Shown in pieces: positions 50,179 to 62,570 of a DNA stretch of 64,000 bases. The position numbers were made by a program, and so were the translations under genes. The notes under the pieces are model-generated. The model was not told the origin of the DNA. It saw only the letters and a list, made by a program, of their open reading frames with translations, and did no database searches. Source of the stretch: Bactrocera neohumeralis (Eukaryota > Arthropoda > Insecta > Diptera > Tephritidae); the NCBI RefSeq assembly GCF_024586455.1, contig NW_026089623.1:9148204-9212203 (forward strand), given 5' to 3'. The stretch's first letter is position 1. Every line of letters starts with the position of its first letter.

Positions 50179-51682
50179 TAACAAAGCGGCGGAGGCCGAT
50201 GGATTGCCGTCCGAGCTATTCAAACACGGCGGCGAAGAACTGATAAGGAGCATGCATCAGCTTCTTTGTAAAATATGGTCGGACGAAAGCCCAACGATTG
50301 GAATTTAAGTGTGCTTTGCCCAATCCACAAAAACGGAGACCCCACAATCTGCGCCAACTACCGTGGGATAAGCCTCCTCAACATCACGTATAAGGTTCTA
50401 TCGAGCGTATTGTGTGAAAGATTAAAGCCCTCCGTCAACAAACTGATTGGACCTTATCAGTGTGGCTTTAGACCTGGAAAATCAACAACCGACCAGATAT
50501 TCACCATGCGCCAAATCTTGGAAAATACCTAAAAGGAGAATCGACACACACCACCTCTTCGTCGATTTCAAAGCTGCTTTCGACAGCACGAAAAGAAGCT
50601 GCCTTTATGCCGCGATGTCTGAATTTGGTATCCCCGCAAAACTTATACGGCTGTGTAAGCTGACGTTGAGGAACACCAAAAGATCCGTCAGAATCGGGAA
50701 GGACCTCTCCGAGCCGTTCGATACCAAACGAGGTTTTAGACAAGGTGACTCCCTATCGTGGGACTTCTTCAACCTGCTTCTGGAGAAAATAATTCGAGCT
50801 GCAGAATTAAATAGAGAAGGTACCATCTTCTATAAGAGTGCACAGCTGCTAGCATATGCCGATGATATTGATATCATCGGCCTCAACACCCGCGCCGTTA
50901 GTTCTGCTTTCTCCAGACTGGACAAGGAAGCAAAACAAATGGGTCTGGCAGTGAACGAGGGCAAGACGAAATATCTCCTGTCATCAAACAAACAGTCGTC
51001 GCACTTGCAACTTGGCTCTCACGTCACTGTTGACAGTCATAACTTTGAAGTCGTAGATAATTTCGTCTATCTTGGAACCAGCGTAAACACCACCAACAAC
51101 GTCAGCCTAGAAATCCAACGCAGGATAACTCTTGCCAACAGGTGCTACTTCGGACTGAGTAGGCAATTGAGAAGCAAAGTCTCGTCAAACAAAAACCAAA
51201 CTCTATAAGTCACTCATAATTCCCGTCCTGCTATATGGTGCAGAGGCTTGGACGATGTCAACAACTGATGAGTCGATGTTGCGAGTTTTCGAGAGAAAAG
51301 TTCTGCGAAAGATTTATGGTCCTTTGCGCGTTGGCCACGGCGAATATCGCATTCGATGGAACGATAAGCTTTACGAGATATATGACGACATTGACATAGT
51401 TCAGCGAATTAAAAGACAGCGGCTACGCTGTCTAGGTCATGTTGTCCGGATGGATGAAAACACTCCAGCTTTGAAAGTATTCGACGCAGTACCCGCCGAG
51501 GAAAACAGAGGAAGAGGACGACCTCCACTCCGTTGAAAAGACCAGGTGAAGAAGGACCTGGCTTCGCTTGGAATATTCAATTGACGCCACTTAGCCCCAA
51601 GAAGAAACGACTGGTAAACGCTGTTGTTAACTCCACCATAATCGCGTAAGCGGTGTCTAAGCCAGTAAAAAAGAAGAAGGCG
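50179..51682 (+). mobile_element. RTE-like LINE, copy F, 5'-truncated
   Basis: Begins acaaagcggcggaggccg and ends gtctaagccagtaaaaaaga before CsRn1 integrase sequence at 51683. It has RT and C-terminal domain with modest damage. The left neighbour is the truncated fly-type repeat. Confidence 0.88.
50205..51536 (+). pseudogene. RTE-like RT (copy F)
   Basis: PSELFKHGGEELIRSMHQLL, a deletion of about 4 nt (DES.PNDW), the frame 50275-50532, then a shift at the CERR region into 50447-51208, which has THHLFVDFKAAFDSTKRS, RGFRQGDSLSWDFFN and the intact active site AYADDIDIIGLNTR. A small loss near 51181 ends that frame. It resumes at 51255-51536 and stops at PPLR. because TGG became TGA. Confidence 0.85.
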
Positions 51683-53140
51683 AAGATCGTAGGCGTTTGA
51701 CAACGATACATTCGAGTAAATGTTGAAAAAGTCTACATTCAAATTGGCGCCCTAGGTCTGAAGTTATGTCGTTGGGGACTCCACACCTTGATATCCAGCC
51801 GCTGATTAATGCTTTGGCTACTGTGGATGCGGTGCTGTTTGGAATCGGAAAAGCATCTGGCCACCTGGTGAAACGGCCAATTACTGTTAAACAGTAGCGA
51901 TTACCCTCAGGCAGAGGAAACAGTCCCACGATGTCAATGTGTAAATGGGCGAAACGCACGTTCAGCGTTGCAGAGGAATGACGTTGTGTCTGTTGACCTA
52001 ATTACGTCGACATTGTAGGCAATGTTTTGCAAAAGGGCCAGGTGAAACGTTCGCTCATCATCTTTGATTTTTCACGTCTCCGGTACACGTAGGTTATCCG
52101 AAGTACTGCTTGGCGGAATCGTTTGGTAATGAACGGTCGGATGCGATCGGTCAAAATATCACAGTACACCTTTTTTGTGCAAGAAGGGAGAGCATTTGAA
52201 ATTAGTTCTGATGAATGCTTTACTTGCCCAGTGAGACAGGATTGGAGCTCTTCTTCTGACGCTTGATCGTGACGGATGTCTGCGGTGATTTGGGCGATAA
52301 GGTATAGTTATCACGCTTGACGGTCCGAAGCTTTTTCTAGTTTTTGATGAAATGCGAATGTAAGAGTTTTGTGGTTGTGTAGACGCGGCATTCTAGTCCT
52401 TCAAGCATAAATTGAAATTGTCGGATCGCGAGATACATAGCTGTGAGCTCCCTGTCATAAGTACTGTATCGCTGTTCTGCTTTTGTAAAGTTTCGTTGGA
52501 AGAAACAGAGTGGTTGGAGCGTGTTGTTAACTACTTGGTGTAGCGCTGCACCGGCTGCGTAATCGGATGCGTCAATCCACAATGAAAGCTGAGTGTTGGG
52601 ATTGGGATGTACTTGCAGCGTGCATTTATCTAGGACTTCCTTGCAGGCATTTTTATATTTTCTTTGGTCCACACAAGAGGTGAGTGATCATTGCGCTGGT
52701 TACCTGGATTCATGTTAAATAATGGCGCTTGAGGTTGAAGAGGATTTTTCAAAAAAGGTCTATAGAAATGTTTTAGATCTTACATAGTAGTTCGAAGTTT
52801 AAGATCTGTGATAGTCATGACACGATTTGGTAATGGCTGTATGCCGTCTAGGGTGATAAGAAGCCCCGTGTTGAATATATCCTCTTCATGTAGTCGATGT
52901 TGAGTGAGATCTGGTAGTAGATCGAAAAATGTTAAGAAGTCTGCATTTTTGCAGTAGCGTCAAATATGTGAAGGCGTGTGTTCGTAAGTTTTTCAGAATG
53001 TTTGCCTGATTCTGAAAAACAGTTGGCTGAGCAGGCCTAATTTGAGTCGGTTGATGGCTGCGGATGAGTCATTTTGTACGGCTGTCTGCATTTACGGGCG
53101 TTACGGCCAAATTTCGCATTATACCAAAACATTTCATTGG
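51683..53140 (-). pseudogene. CsRn1-type Ty3/gypsy: gag end, RNase H, integrase
   Basis: Minus strand from 53140: FWYNAKFGRNARKCRQPYKM (the CsRn1-type Gag finger normally CxYHxxFGxxAxxC), then a gap in protease and RT, HFYRPFLKNPLQPQAPLFNM, RNase H at 52672-52337 (LSLWIDASDYAAGAALHQVV; QRYSTYDRELTAMYLAIRQF), and integrase at 51959-51657 (FAHLHIDIVGLFPLPEGNRY, CLTVIGRFTRWPDAFPI, GWISRCGVPNDITSDLGRQF). It ends VVKRLRS at the tail of RTE copy F. The continuation LRTSPYH is found at 37555. Stops and shifts are frequent. Confidence 0.8.
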
Positions 53141-53680
53141 AGCTGTTGTGTGAGGTACGGTCTAATGTATATATGTAGTAGTATATATTCGTGTGTACAC
53201 TCGAAAGTGCAGGTATACAAAGGGTTACTATGTATATGTATGTGTCTGCACGCAATGTACTATCCTATAAGTATGTATGTATGAAGTATACGGTGCAAAC
53301 CTGCTTGTTTATGGTTTACAAAATTCAAGGGATATTGCTTGGAAAAGTTTGCCAATGCTGATTTTGAATATATTTTTATATATAATTTCTTTTTTCCTTT
53401 GTTCCAGGGTATTGCGTAAAATCTTGCAATTGGATACTTGAATTTAATTTGTTTGTTATGTGCGTTAGTAACACAGGTGTACGCAAGTAGGCAAATAAAC
53501 TCTTTTTTGTTTTATATAAGTATGTGGCGTAATAAAACTCCACATCAATTATTAAATGTTTATTTATTAAGAAATTCATTACACTTCTACACTCGTCAGC
53601 GTCTGTACAAAAAATTACGCACTAAATTCTATGAATTGAATTAAAACTGTAATTTTCCAGGAAGAATAACAACAGAAAGA
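53141..53680. other. Unassigned AT-rich sequence
   Basis: Rich in tatgtatgta repeats. A segment at 53455-53520 (gcgttagtaacacaggtgta, then gcaagtaggcaaataaactc) resembles the BEL leader at 28565-28625. No gene seen. Confidence 0.4.
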
Positions 53681-53820
53681 AAGAATAGAATGTGCTGCCA
53701 GATGTCATACATTTGGGCTGTGTGCCCACAGTACTCCTCCCTAAATAAAGTCTTGCTGGACATTTTTGAGGTCGAGTTCCACTACCAGGCCCTAGCGAGG
53801 GTGCAAATGCTTCACGCTCT

Positions 53821-54100
53821 TTAGAGCATAGCTAGGTTGGTTGACTTAATTGGCGAATTCATTGGCTCGGTGAGAATACGGCTATAGGGCGTACTGCCGA
53901 ACTCTTCATCACTCTCCAAGTGGGCTGGTTTTAGGCGGTCGATGCTTACATTTACTTTCTTGCCGTTAACCTCGATGGCAAATACACGTTCATCAATCAT
54001 TTTGATCCCTTTGTGTGGGCCTGAATATGGCTGGTCAAGTGGCCGTTTTGTTGCGTCGAAATAAAGAATACGTGTGGACATGTTGTTCAAAATGTTGATG
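53821..54100 (-). pseudogene. CsRn1-type integrase C-terminus
   Basis: Minus strand: ATKRPLDQPYSGPHKGIKMI, DERVFAIEVNGKKVNVSIDR, LKPAHLESDEEF. This is the chromodomain-like GPY end of a CsRn1-type integrase (normally RPLxPPYxGPYxV...VSIDRLKPA). An AT-rich sequence replaces what should be upstream. Confidence 0.75.
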
Positions 54101-54178
54101 TTCGTAAAATATATATAAATATATATGTACAACAGTTTAAACGCGGGATCAGCGGAACAAAGCTTTCGTTCGACGGCG

Positions 54179-54470
54179 TATCGCAAAAAGAAGTGACGAT
54201 CTCCTTTTCACGTCTCTTTTGTTTCTTTTTTGTTCTGGTGAAAAATGCAGTGGTATCGTAGTTGGTGTATGATGTGGATTGTTGAAGTTGCCCAGGTGGT
54301 GAATGTAGCTTGTTAGTGATATATATTTTAATATGGTGAATATAGCGAGTTAGTGATGCGGGATTATTGCTGTGTTTAAGTCTTCGTTGTAGGTATGGCG
54401 TTTGCGAATTACATCTTGTGTGGGGCAGGGGACTGAGGCTTATCTAGCCAGTTGGCACTCATGGGAGGTT
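54179..54470 (-). repeat. BEL-Pao LTR-like segment
   Basis: Homologous to 29469-29769: cgcaaaaagaagtgacga, ggtgaaaaatg, atgatgtggattgt, gatgcgggattattgctgtg, gggactgagg. Orientation is as in the BEL 5' LTR at 29271-29770. No second LTR was found here. Confidence 0.6.
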
Positions 54471-54910
54471 GGTATCATATATAAGCATAATCGGAACATT
54501 GCTGCGCCCACAAAATGACACCGTACGAAACCTTATAAAAAGTATAACTTTGAAGCTTATTAAGTTATAAAACTATAATTTGAAACAGAGTTGAATTGGA
54601 TGAATTCGGACTTTTCCTACTATATGTCCACACATAACGGTGAATTGCAAACTAGTAAAAGTGTGACAACTCACCAAATATACATATGTATGTATAATTC
54701 AGAAGCATTAAATTTCATAAATCTGACGATAGGAGATGGCTTCATAGAAAGCGGTATAGAAATTGGACGATGTAATCATATATCTCAGGAAGTACTGAAC
54801 CAATTTGAACAAAATGTAGTGCATAACATTATATTAACATGGTTATCTCACAGTATGAAAATCGGAAAAATCAGAATACAGTCACACCTACCTTTCATAT
54901 AACTTTATAT
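54471..54910 (+). repeat. Diverged copy of the fly-type repeat
   Basis: gctgcgcccacaaaatgaca, aaaccttataaaaagtataa, atatctcaggaagtactgaa and gaaaatcggaaaaatcagaa follow the order of 13930-14350 at low identity. Coding potential of the 103-codon frame here is therefore not credible. Confidence 0.5.
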
Positions 54911-55189
54911 TTCATCAATTTTATCGATCTAAGTGTTGTTTATCAGAGCGGAAGAAAATAAATTCGTAAAAAAATAATTTCTGTTGTAATAAAATTTGCA
55001 AGAACTAATTGCATAAAGCCAAATAAAGTCCATTTGTTGTTTGGTGTTATAGTGAATTTGTAGTTTCTGATGTCAGATCCTGAGCTGGTATCCTGACATT
55101 TACCATCAAAATGGCTGACAGTACCCTCTAAACGCAAAAGGATATCTCCGAAGCCAACAGTTAAAGGAAGAGCCCAAATCAACACAGAT

Positions 55190-57720
55190 ATTCAAAATTC
55201 TGACACTGATTCATCAGAAAAACAGAGACAAATGCGTCAAAAAGAAAATAATATTTCGGAAAATTCCAATCTCAAATAACCGAATATAGTGCTGAAGAGC
55301 CTTCATTATTCAACTCCTTTGGAATACAAAAAGAGTGAGCTTGCCAAGCAGGATACATAATTCGTCACCTCACTAATACCAAAAATTATATAACAAAAAC
55401 ACCTGCCTGTTACGCGCACTGTGAGAATAGCACACTCCTATAAAGATATACAATCAAACAGCCCAATATTTTTTTAAATTGCAAATGAAGAATAGTTTAG
55501 AAACTGCCAGCCCGGAAATCGGATTACTCCATCCAGTAAAATTATTCCTGGTACTACCTTTGCCAGTTTGTTGTGGTATGACCCTGTGGTCTATTCATGT
55601 AACCCTTCTCAACCCATGTCCTCGTCACCTCAACTCACGTATAACCTCCGATACAAAACTAAAGGTCAAGCGGGCTTAATAGTCAAGCAGTTCTCATTAA
55701 ATTACAATAATTTCATTTTAGCTTAGGAAGCTCAAAGATCAAGGTATTAAAATGAGAGAATATTAGTCGACAAGCAAGTAACGATACTTATGAACTTGCC
55801 TAAAATTCAGAAAGAAACCAGTAATGAATTCATCAAACTAGAATCCACTGTTTCAATTTGTTTGTCGGTTCTTCCGACACAAAATATGCCCACACACAAT
55901 TGGGATCCTTCTTGTAAACACATGAACCGCCGCATTACCAGAAAAATCGTTACTTTGGTGGGAGCAATCGCTCTCGTCAAAACGAAAATGCCCAACGTGG
56001 CAGCAAATGAAAAATTTCTTAACTACCCAATACGAAATTGCGGAAAGGGTAGACAAAAAAAAAATAGTCAGCACAAAAAACGTTCTACACGACCTAAATC
56101 GAAGCTTCAATTCAATTCACGAAATTTACTAAGAGACACCATGCTGCTCAAAGGCATTAAAAACTCAAACGCTACAGAGCGAAAATCAAAGTAGAGTACT
56201 ACTACCCTCAGCATTTGTCTCCATCGAACTGTTCAAACTTAGAGCCCTAACCAAGGAGCACAACGATCATTCATAGCGTCTAGGGCACAAAATAGGCTAA
56301 AACTCCCAACAAAACCAGCCAATTGGGAAATTACGGGAATGGGCGGACGTGTAGTATAAGACTCAAATAAAATTTGCTCCATTACCCTAATTTCCCCTCA
56401 AGCGGAAACGCACGTTCAAGCAGAAGCCATAGTCTTACCGCAACTTACCAACAAAAGCAAAAGTTGCGTCTCTAAAAACGCTAAGTCTATAGTTCTGGAA
56501 GGTTATAAAAAAGGTATAAAATACTTGACCTAGTAGGATCAGCCACTTGTTGACACGTAGCCAGTGCTGAGAAAGTGCTGAAAATCCTGATAATCTAGGT
56601 ACAAGAAGGTCCAAACCCCTGCATTTCGCCACCACCATTCTCTGGTGGAATGGCCCGCGATGGTTAACAGAATCTCCCGATTCTTGGCCACAATCGCCCA
56701 TGCGCAACATAGTTGCCCCAGAAAGTCGAAAAATTGGCACTTTTCATGCAACACTGATATTCTTGTTCGATTTTCATCGGTACCCCGAGTCCTCTGGGTA
56801 GTCGGCTATATGCTCAAGTTCTTAGAGCGGCTTAAACTTAAAGTTAAAAGAGCAACTTTCGCAGCAACATAGCGATGCATTGATGCACCTAGACTTACAA
56901 AAGGCAAAGGTTACTTTTATCGCATCAACTCAAACGCGCTACTTCAGCCGCGACATATCCTTACTAAGAGAAGCCGATTGATAAAAAGAGTTTACTCTTA
57001 GTTCTAAACCCATTTCCAGACGCGAAGGGTCTGTTTCGTGCGAATGGTAGTCTTGCTAATTGCAGCCAAACATATAATGAGCGCAACCCTATAATTAAAC
57101 ATGAGAGGTGTCCATTTGCCACCTTATTTATCGGATATATCCACGTACTAATGCTCTACGCCGAACATCGCATCATGCAACATATGGTTCGCAAGGAGTT
57201 GTACATACCCCGACTTAAGCCCCAAATAAAGAAATGCATTTTCATGTGCAAGGTCTGCACTATAAGTAAGTAGCAAATGCGATCACAGATTATGGCAGCA
57301 CTTCCACCTGAACGCTGCAATTTTGCCCTGCCTTTGATCTTCGATTTTGCGCCCATCCTGGCCACACCTGACCCAGGCGTAGAGTCGCTATTCTTACTAA
57401 ATAGTTAGAAAATAATTAAAATTCTGCATCATGATGTCAGTCGCCGATGAAAATATGATTATTTAAAGGACCTCCACAGAAGGTACTGATGGAAAACACT
57501 AGAAAATGCGCCTAAGCATGGAGATTGTGTCTTAATCAATAACATTTGTCCTCCCCCTACCGAATGGCGGCTTGGCCGCTTAGAGAAGCTCTTCTACGGC
57601 TCCGACGGTCATATTCGCTTAGTCGATTTCCGTACACAAACGGAAACACTAACCAGACCACTCGTTAAGCTATGCTTTTTGCCAACCGCCGATAAGTAAA
57701 CCGAAAATATTGAACCGTAA
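55190..57720 (+). pseudogene. BEL-Pao element, plus strand, heavily decayed
   Basis: Order on the plus strand: a Ser/Lys-rich gag start near 55190; DUF1759 pieces (LRYKTKGQAGLIVKQF at about 55645; LVDKQVTILMNLPKIQKETS at about 55770; MNRRITRKIVTLVGAIALVK at 55925); a large internal deletion; then the integrase-linked part LWWNGPRWLTESPDSWP (56640), MQHMVRKELYIPRLKPQIKK (57175), ALPPERCNFALP (57300), and the BEL Pol end WRLGRVEKLFYGSDGHIRLV with TRPLVKLCFLP (57560-57690). Many stops. It is followed by RTE copy G. Confidence 0.8.
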
Positions 57721-57787
57721 CCAATAAACAAAGAACAAACAAAACCGAGAAATAAATAGCCGTACTGCCAGCCGACGACCCCCGTGA

Positions 57788-57800
57788 TCTGATCCCACAC
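57788..57800 (+). repeat. Target duplication of RTE copy G, left
   Basis: tctgatcccacac. The partner at 59422-59436 is tctgatcccatacac: ten identical bases, then a two-base indel. Confidence 0.8.
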
Positions 57801-59421
57801 TTCTTCTTCTTCTTAATTGGCGTAGACACTGCTTACGCGATTATAGCCGAGTTAACAACAGCACGCCAGTCGCTTCTTCTTTTCGCTACGTGGCGCCAAT
57901 TCGATATTCCAAGCGAAGTCAGGTCCTTCTCCACTTGGTCCTTCCAACGGAGTGGAGGTCTTCCTCTTGCTCTGCTTCCCCCGTCGGGTACTGTGTCGAA
58001 TACTTTCAGAGCTGAAGTGTTTTCATCCATTCTATCCCATCCCGCACGTGTTGTGGTCGATCGTAACGTTGCGAGGTAGGCAGCCTGTTTTCTCTCCGCT
58101 GCGACACGGCACTCCTCGTCGTACCAGCTGTTCTTTTGCACTTTCCGCAAACCAATGGCTTCGGTTGCAGCTGTACGTAAGGAATTTGAAATGCCGTTCC
58201 ACAGTTCCCTTATACCGAGTTGTTGACGAGTGCTCTCAGAGAGCAGGAGTGCAAGCCGAGTAGAAAATCGTTCGGCTGTCTGTTGTGATTGCAGCTTCTC
58301 GACGTCGAACCTTCCTTGTGTTTGTTGGCGTGCGTTTTTTGCTGCACAGAGGCGGTTGCGAATCTTGGCTGCAACAAGATAGTGGTCCGAGTCGATGTTA
58401 GGACCTCGGAGCGCACGCACATCTAAAACACTGGAGACGTGTCTTCCATCTATCACAACATGATCGATCTGGTTGGTAGTTTTTCGATCCGGAGACAGCC
58501 AGGTAGCTTGATGAATCTTCTTATGCTGGAATCTAGTACTACAGATAACCATATTTCGGGCCCCGGCGAAGTCAATCAGCCTCAAGCCACTTGGGGATGT
58601 TTCCTCGTGGAGGCTGAATTTACCGACCGTAGTGCCAAAGATACCTTCTTTACCCACCCTGGCGTCAAAGTCACCAAGCACGATTTTGACATCGTGGCGG
58701 GAGCAGCTTTCATAAGTGCGCTCCATGGGCTCATAGAAGGCATCTTTGGTCACCTCGTCCTTCTCTTCCGTCGGGGCGTGGGCGCAAATCAGTGATATGT
58801 TGAAGAACCTCGCTTTGATGCGGATTGTGGCTAGGCGTTCATTCACCGGAGTGACTGATAGTACTCGGCGACGGAGTCTCTCTCCCATCACGAATCCAAA
58901 ACCAAACTTGCGCTCCTTTATATGGCCACTGTAGTAAATGTCACAAAGACCTATTCGTCTCTGCCCTTTTCCCGTCTATCGCATTTCTTGGACGGCGGTG
59001 ATGTCAGCCTTTATTTTCGCGAGGACATCAACCAGCTGGGCAGCGGCAATTTCCCAATTAAGGGTACGGATATTCCAGGTGCATGCCCTCAAAACGTAGT
59101 CCTTATTTCGTTTGCCATGGTCGTCATCAAAAGGAGGGTTTCTCATCCGAGGCTTGTTGCTTCCTTTCATTGGGGGTGTTTTTTTACGTGGCGGGTCCCA
59201 AACCCAACGCCCAACCCTATGTAGGGGATGTTTCGCCTTCTCACATTAGCTCGCCTTCGAACGGATGTTCTTAGGCTACCCAGAGGATACTTTGTCAAAG
59301 ACCGGAAGTAGTGAGCTGCTTGAGCCATGTGTAAAAGAATCGTTTCTGGCCACTCCCAAGTGAATGGCGATCAGAGAACTTTCCTCACTTGCGTGAACTT
59401 CTATACATGACTCCTTCCTCC
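57801..59421 (-). mobile_element. RTE-like LINE, copy G, full ends with a large internal deletion
   Basis: Minus orientation, flanked by a 10-15 bp target duplication, so both termini are authentic: the 3' (TTC)n at 57801 and the family 5' end at 59421. About 1.6 kb of RT is missing at 58028/58029, where the linker (TTTRAGWDR) joins the C-terminal block (MDENTSALKVFD). 1621 bp in total. It differs from B, C and D in having CAA rather than TAA after DVEKL. Confidence 0.9.
57833..58891 (-). pseudogene. In-frame endonuclease to C-terminal fusion (copy G)
   Basis: 352 codons with no stop: GERLRRRVLSVTPVNERLAT, LICAHAPTEEKDE, VLGDFDARVGKEGIFG, TNQIDHVVIDGRHV, DSDHYLVAAK, RFDVEKLQSQQTAERFSTRL, KNSWYDEECRVAAERKQAAY, then MDENTSALKVFDTVPDGGSR and NSAIIA. 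The first part of the endonuclease (CTWNIRTLN, AVQEMR) is in another frame at 59170-58976, ended by a change near 58975. RT is absent altogether. Confidence 0.85.
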
Positions 59422-59689
59422 TCTGATCCCATACACCAAAGGGAAAAAAGGGACCGACAAGCAGATCCCACTTCGCTTCCGATATCATACGTTCTACCGC
59501 ATTTATAATTTCAACTGTACATAAACTTTTAATGAAATCTTATTGGGTACCTACCGGCTGTGCTATATGCGTAAACGCATACAATCGTTTTTCTTTTATT
59601 TTCAAAAATTTGTGGCGGACTAAAAGGTGAGTGAAGAAGTTTGCACAAGGCCGATTATTCAAATTAAAGGAAAATTACCAATGCCTTAT

Positions 59690-60140
59690 TATTTGCTGCT
59701 TACACGCACAATCGGACGCTCTACGTTAGATGCCATGATGCTGAGTCGGATTCGAGACCTGTTCGTGACTCCACAATGACGGCAACCTACACGGCTGATA
59801 ATGCACTACTAGCAGCAAGTGCCAACCCTAATACTGCTTCCAGAAAACTTCAGATGCATCTGAATACTCTAGAAACGTGGCTCACCAAATGCAACATTGG
59901 TATCAATACCCAAAAGTTCGTACACAAGTACGTAGTATATACTCAAGCACAAAAATTGTCCTCAAAAGGCTTTATTTGGTTAGTTGTTATCAAAAAACAC
60001 TTGCGGAAAATATTTGGGGATTGCAATTGATAAGAGGTGCACTTGCAAAGGTCACGTAAAACTAAAAAGAACTTAGCAAACATTGAAGTTGGCGCAACTA
60101 TACTGGCTCTTAAGGCTAAGAACCCGCCTCAGTTTGAAGA
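59690..60140 (+). pseudogene. Jockey-clade reverse transcriptase relic
   Basis: Plus strand: DNALLAASANPNTASRKLQM, HLNTLETWLTKCNIGINTQK (normally YADDTAFLA...LQxHLxxLExWxxKWxIxIN), then KGHVKLKRT, LAQLYWLLRLRTRLSLKNKL (normally TWxxHIxxKRxxLxxxxxxLxWLLGRxSxLSxxNKxLLY). The active site reads YTADN instead of YADD, so it is dead. It is cut on the right by RTE copy H. Confidence 0.78.
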
Positions 60141-60347
60141 ATAAGTTGAGGCCTGGCAGAGAACGAACGCAAGACGAAATATCTCCTGTCATCAAACAAG
60201 CAGACGTCGCACCCGCGACACGTCACTGTTGACAGTCATAACTTCGAAGTTGTAGATAATTTCGTCAATTTAGGAACCAGTATAAACACCACCAACGATG
60301 TCAGCCTGGAAATCCAACGCAGAATAACTCTCGCCAACAGGTGGAAG

Positions 60348-61199
60348 GCGGCCATTTGCTTTGCTTTCTTGTCCAGTCTGGAAAAAGCAGAAATAACGGA
60401 GCGGGCGTTGAGGCTTATTTTCTCCAGCAGCCGGTTGAAGAAGCCCACGATAGGGAGTCGCCATGTCCGAAACCTCTTTTGGTATCGAACGGCTCGGAGA
60501 GGTCCTTCCCTCTAACCTGACGGAGCTTTTGGTGTTGCTCAATGTCAGTTTATATAGCCGTATTAGTTTTGCGGAGATACTAAATTCAGAAATCACGGCA
60601 TAAAGGCAGCTTCTTTTCGTGCTGTCGAAAGCAGCTTTGAAATCGACGAAGAGGTGGTGTGTGTCGATTCTCCTTTCACGGTTCTTTTCTAAGATTTGGC
60701 GCATGGTGAATATCTGGTCGGTTGTTGATTTGCCAGGTCTAAAGCCACACTGATAGGGTCCAATCAGTTTGTTGACAGTGGGCTTTAATATTTCACACAA
60801 TACGCTCAATAGAACCTTATACGTGTTTTTAAGGAGGCTTATCCCACGGTAGTTGGCGCAGATTGTGGGGTCTCCTTTTTTGTGAATCGGGCATAGCACA
60901 CTTAAATTCCAATCGTTGGGCATGCTTTCATCCGACCATATTTTACAAAGAAGCTGATGCATGCTCCTTATCAGTTCTTCGCCGCCGTGTTTGAATAGCT
61001 CGGCCGGCAATCCGTCGGCCCCTGCCGCTTTGTTGTTCTTCAGGCGGGCAATTGCTATTCGAACTTCTTCATAATGGAACGTCTGCTCCATCGTCATCGA
61101 TTGGGGAATCGGGTTCTCCTTCTCCTGGTGTTGTACGTTCACTGCCATTAAACATTCTGTAGAAGTGTTCCCTTCATAATTTAAGTATGCTCTGGACAT
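60348..61199 (-). pseudogene. RTE-like RT (copy H)
   Basis: The minus frame contains VRIAIARLKNNKAAGADGLP, AELFKHGGEELIRSMHQLLC, TICANYRGISLLKNTYKVLL, QCGFRPGKSTTDQIFTMRQI and HHLFVDFKAAFDSTKRSCLY. It then loses frame at KSSVRLEGRTSPSRS, the same frame change as in copy D (TTAGAGGGAAGG). The YADD block is deleted (jump from NLLLEKIS to ALNARSVIS). The inverted piece at 60146 follows. Confidence 0.85.
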
Positions 61200-61299
61200 C
61201 CGTCACTAAATCACCATTGGGGGTTCTACAAGAGTATGCTCCGTTTTTGAAACTTTCTGTTAGCCGCCGCATTTTTTCATAGAATTTTCGAGCATTACC

Positions 61300-62570
61300 C
61301 CTTTCGACCAGCTTATCAAGCTCTTCATTTTCACACATTTCGGCCTCTTTCGTTTTCTGTCTGCAAATCGGTTTCGCTTACCTTTTCAACTCTCGGTATA
61401 TATCCCATCCCACACGTCTTGTGGTCGATCGTAACTTTGCGAGGTAGGCAGTCTGCTTTCTCTCCGCTGCGGCATGGCACTCCTCGTCGTTGCAGCTGTT
61501 CTTTTGTGTTTTGCGGAAACCAATGGATTCAGTTGCAGCTGTGCATAAGGAGTTTGAAATGCCGTTCCACAGTTCCCTTATACGGAGTTCTTGACGAGTG
61601 CTCTCAGAGAGCAGGAGTGCAAGTCGAGTAGAAAATCGTTCGGCTGTCTGTTGTTATTGCAGCTTCTCGACATGGAAACTTTCTTACGTTTGTTGACATA
61701 CGTTTTTTTTTGCACAGAGGCGGGTGCGTATCTTGGCTGCAAGAAGGTAATGGTCCGAGTCGATGTTAGGACCTCGGAGCGCACGCACATCTAAAACACT
61801 GGAGACGTGTCTTCCGTCTGTCACAACATGATCGATCTGGTTTTTGGTTTTTCGATCCGGAGACAGCTTGATGAATTTTATGCTAGAATCTAGTACTACA
61901 GATAACCATATTTCGGGCCCCTGCGAAGTCGATCAGCCGCGGTCTATTTGGGGATGTTTCGTCGTGGAGGCTGAGTTTACCGACCGTAGAGCCAAAGATT
62001 CCTTCTTTGCGCACCCTGGCGTTAAAATCGCCAAGCGCGATTTTGATATCGTAGCTCTCATAGGTGCGCTAGAAGCGCTAATAGAAGGCATCCTTGGTCA
62101 CATCGTCCTTCTCTTCCTTCAGAGCGTGGGCGCAAATCAACGATATGTTGAAGATCTTCTCTTTGATGAGGATTGTGGCTAAGCGTTCCTCCACCGGAGT
62201 GAATGGCAGTACTTGGCGACGGAGTCTTTTTCCCACCGCGAAACCGATACCAAATTTGCGCTCCTTTTTATGGCCACTGTAGTAAACGTTTTAAGGACCT
62301 ACTCGTCTCAGACCTTGTCCCGTCCATAGCATTTCTTGGACGGCGGTAATGTCAGCCTTCACTCTAACGAGGACATCAACCAGCCATGCAGCGGCACCTT
62401 CCTAATTAAGGGACCTGACATTCCTGGTTCATGCCCTTAAATCGTAGTCCTTATTTCGTTTTGCCATGGTCGTCTTCAAGAGGGGGGACTCTCATCCGTG
62501 GCTGTTTTGTCTTTTTCAGTGGTACTGTTTTTTTTACCAGGCGGTTCCACAACCCAGCGCACAGCCCTGT
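61300..62570 (-). pseudogene. RTE-like endonuclease and linker (copy H)
   Basis: Recognisable but shifted pieces: WNVRTL region near 62430, GISFAVGKRLRRQ, KIFNISLICAHALKEEKDD, DIKIALGDFNARVRKE, TKNQIDHVVTDGRHVSSV, DSDHYLLAAKIRTR, then the linker AERFSTRLALLLSESTRQ. Several deletions. A stop (TAA) lies one codon after the position of the TAA in B, C and D. Confidence 0.78.

Noticed and set aside
54591..54902. 103-codon plus-strand frame as a gene
   Set aside because: The segment follows the order of the non-coding fly-type repeat, so the frame is probably incidental.
60146..60345. Classical twin-priming 5' inversion
   Set aside because: In twin priming the 5' segment is inverted and the 3' end with tail is kept; here the inverted piece is internal and the 3' end is missing.
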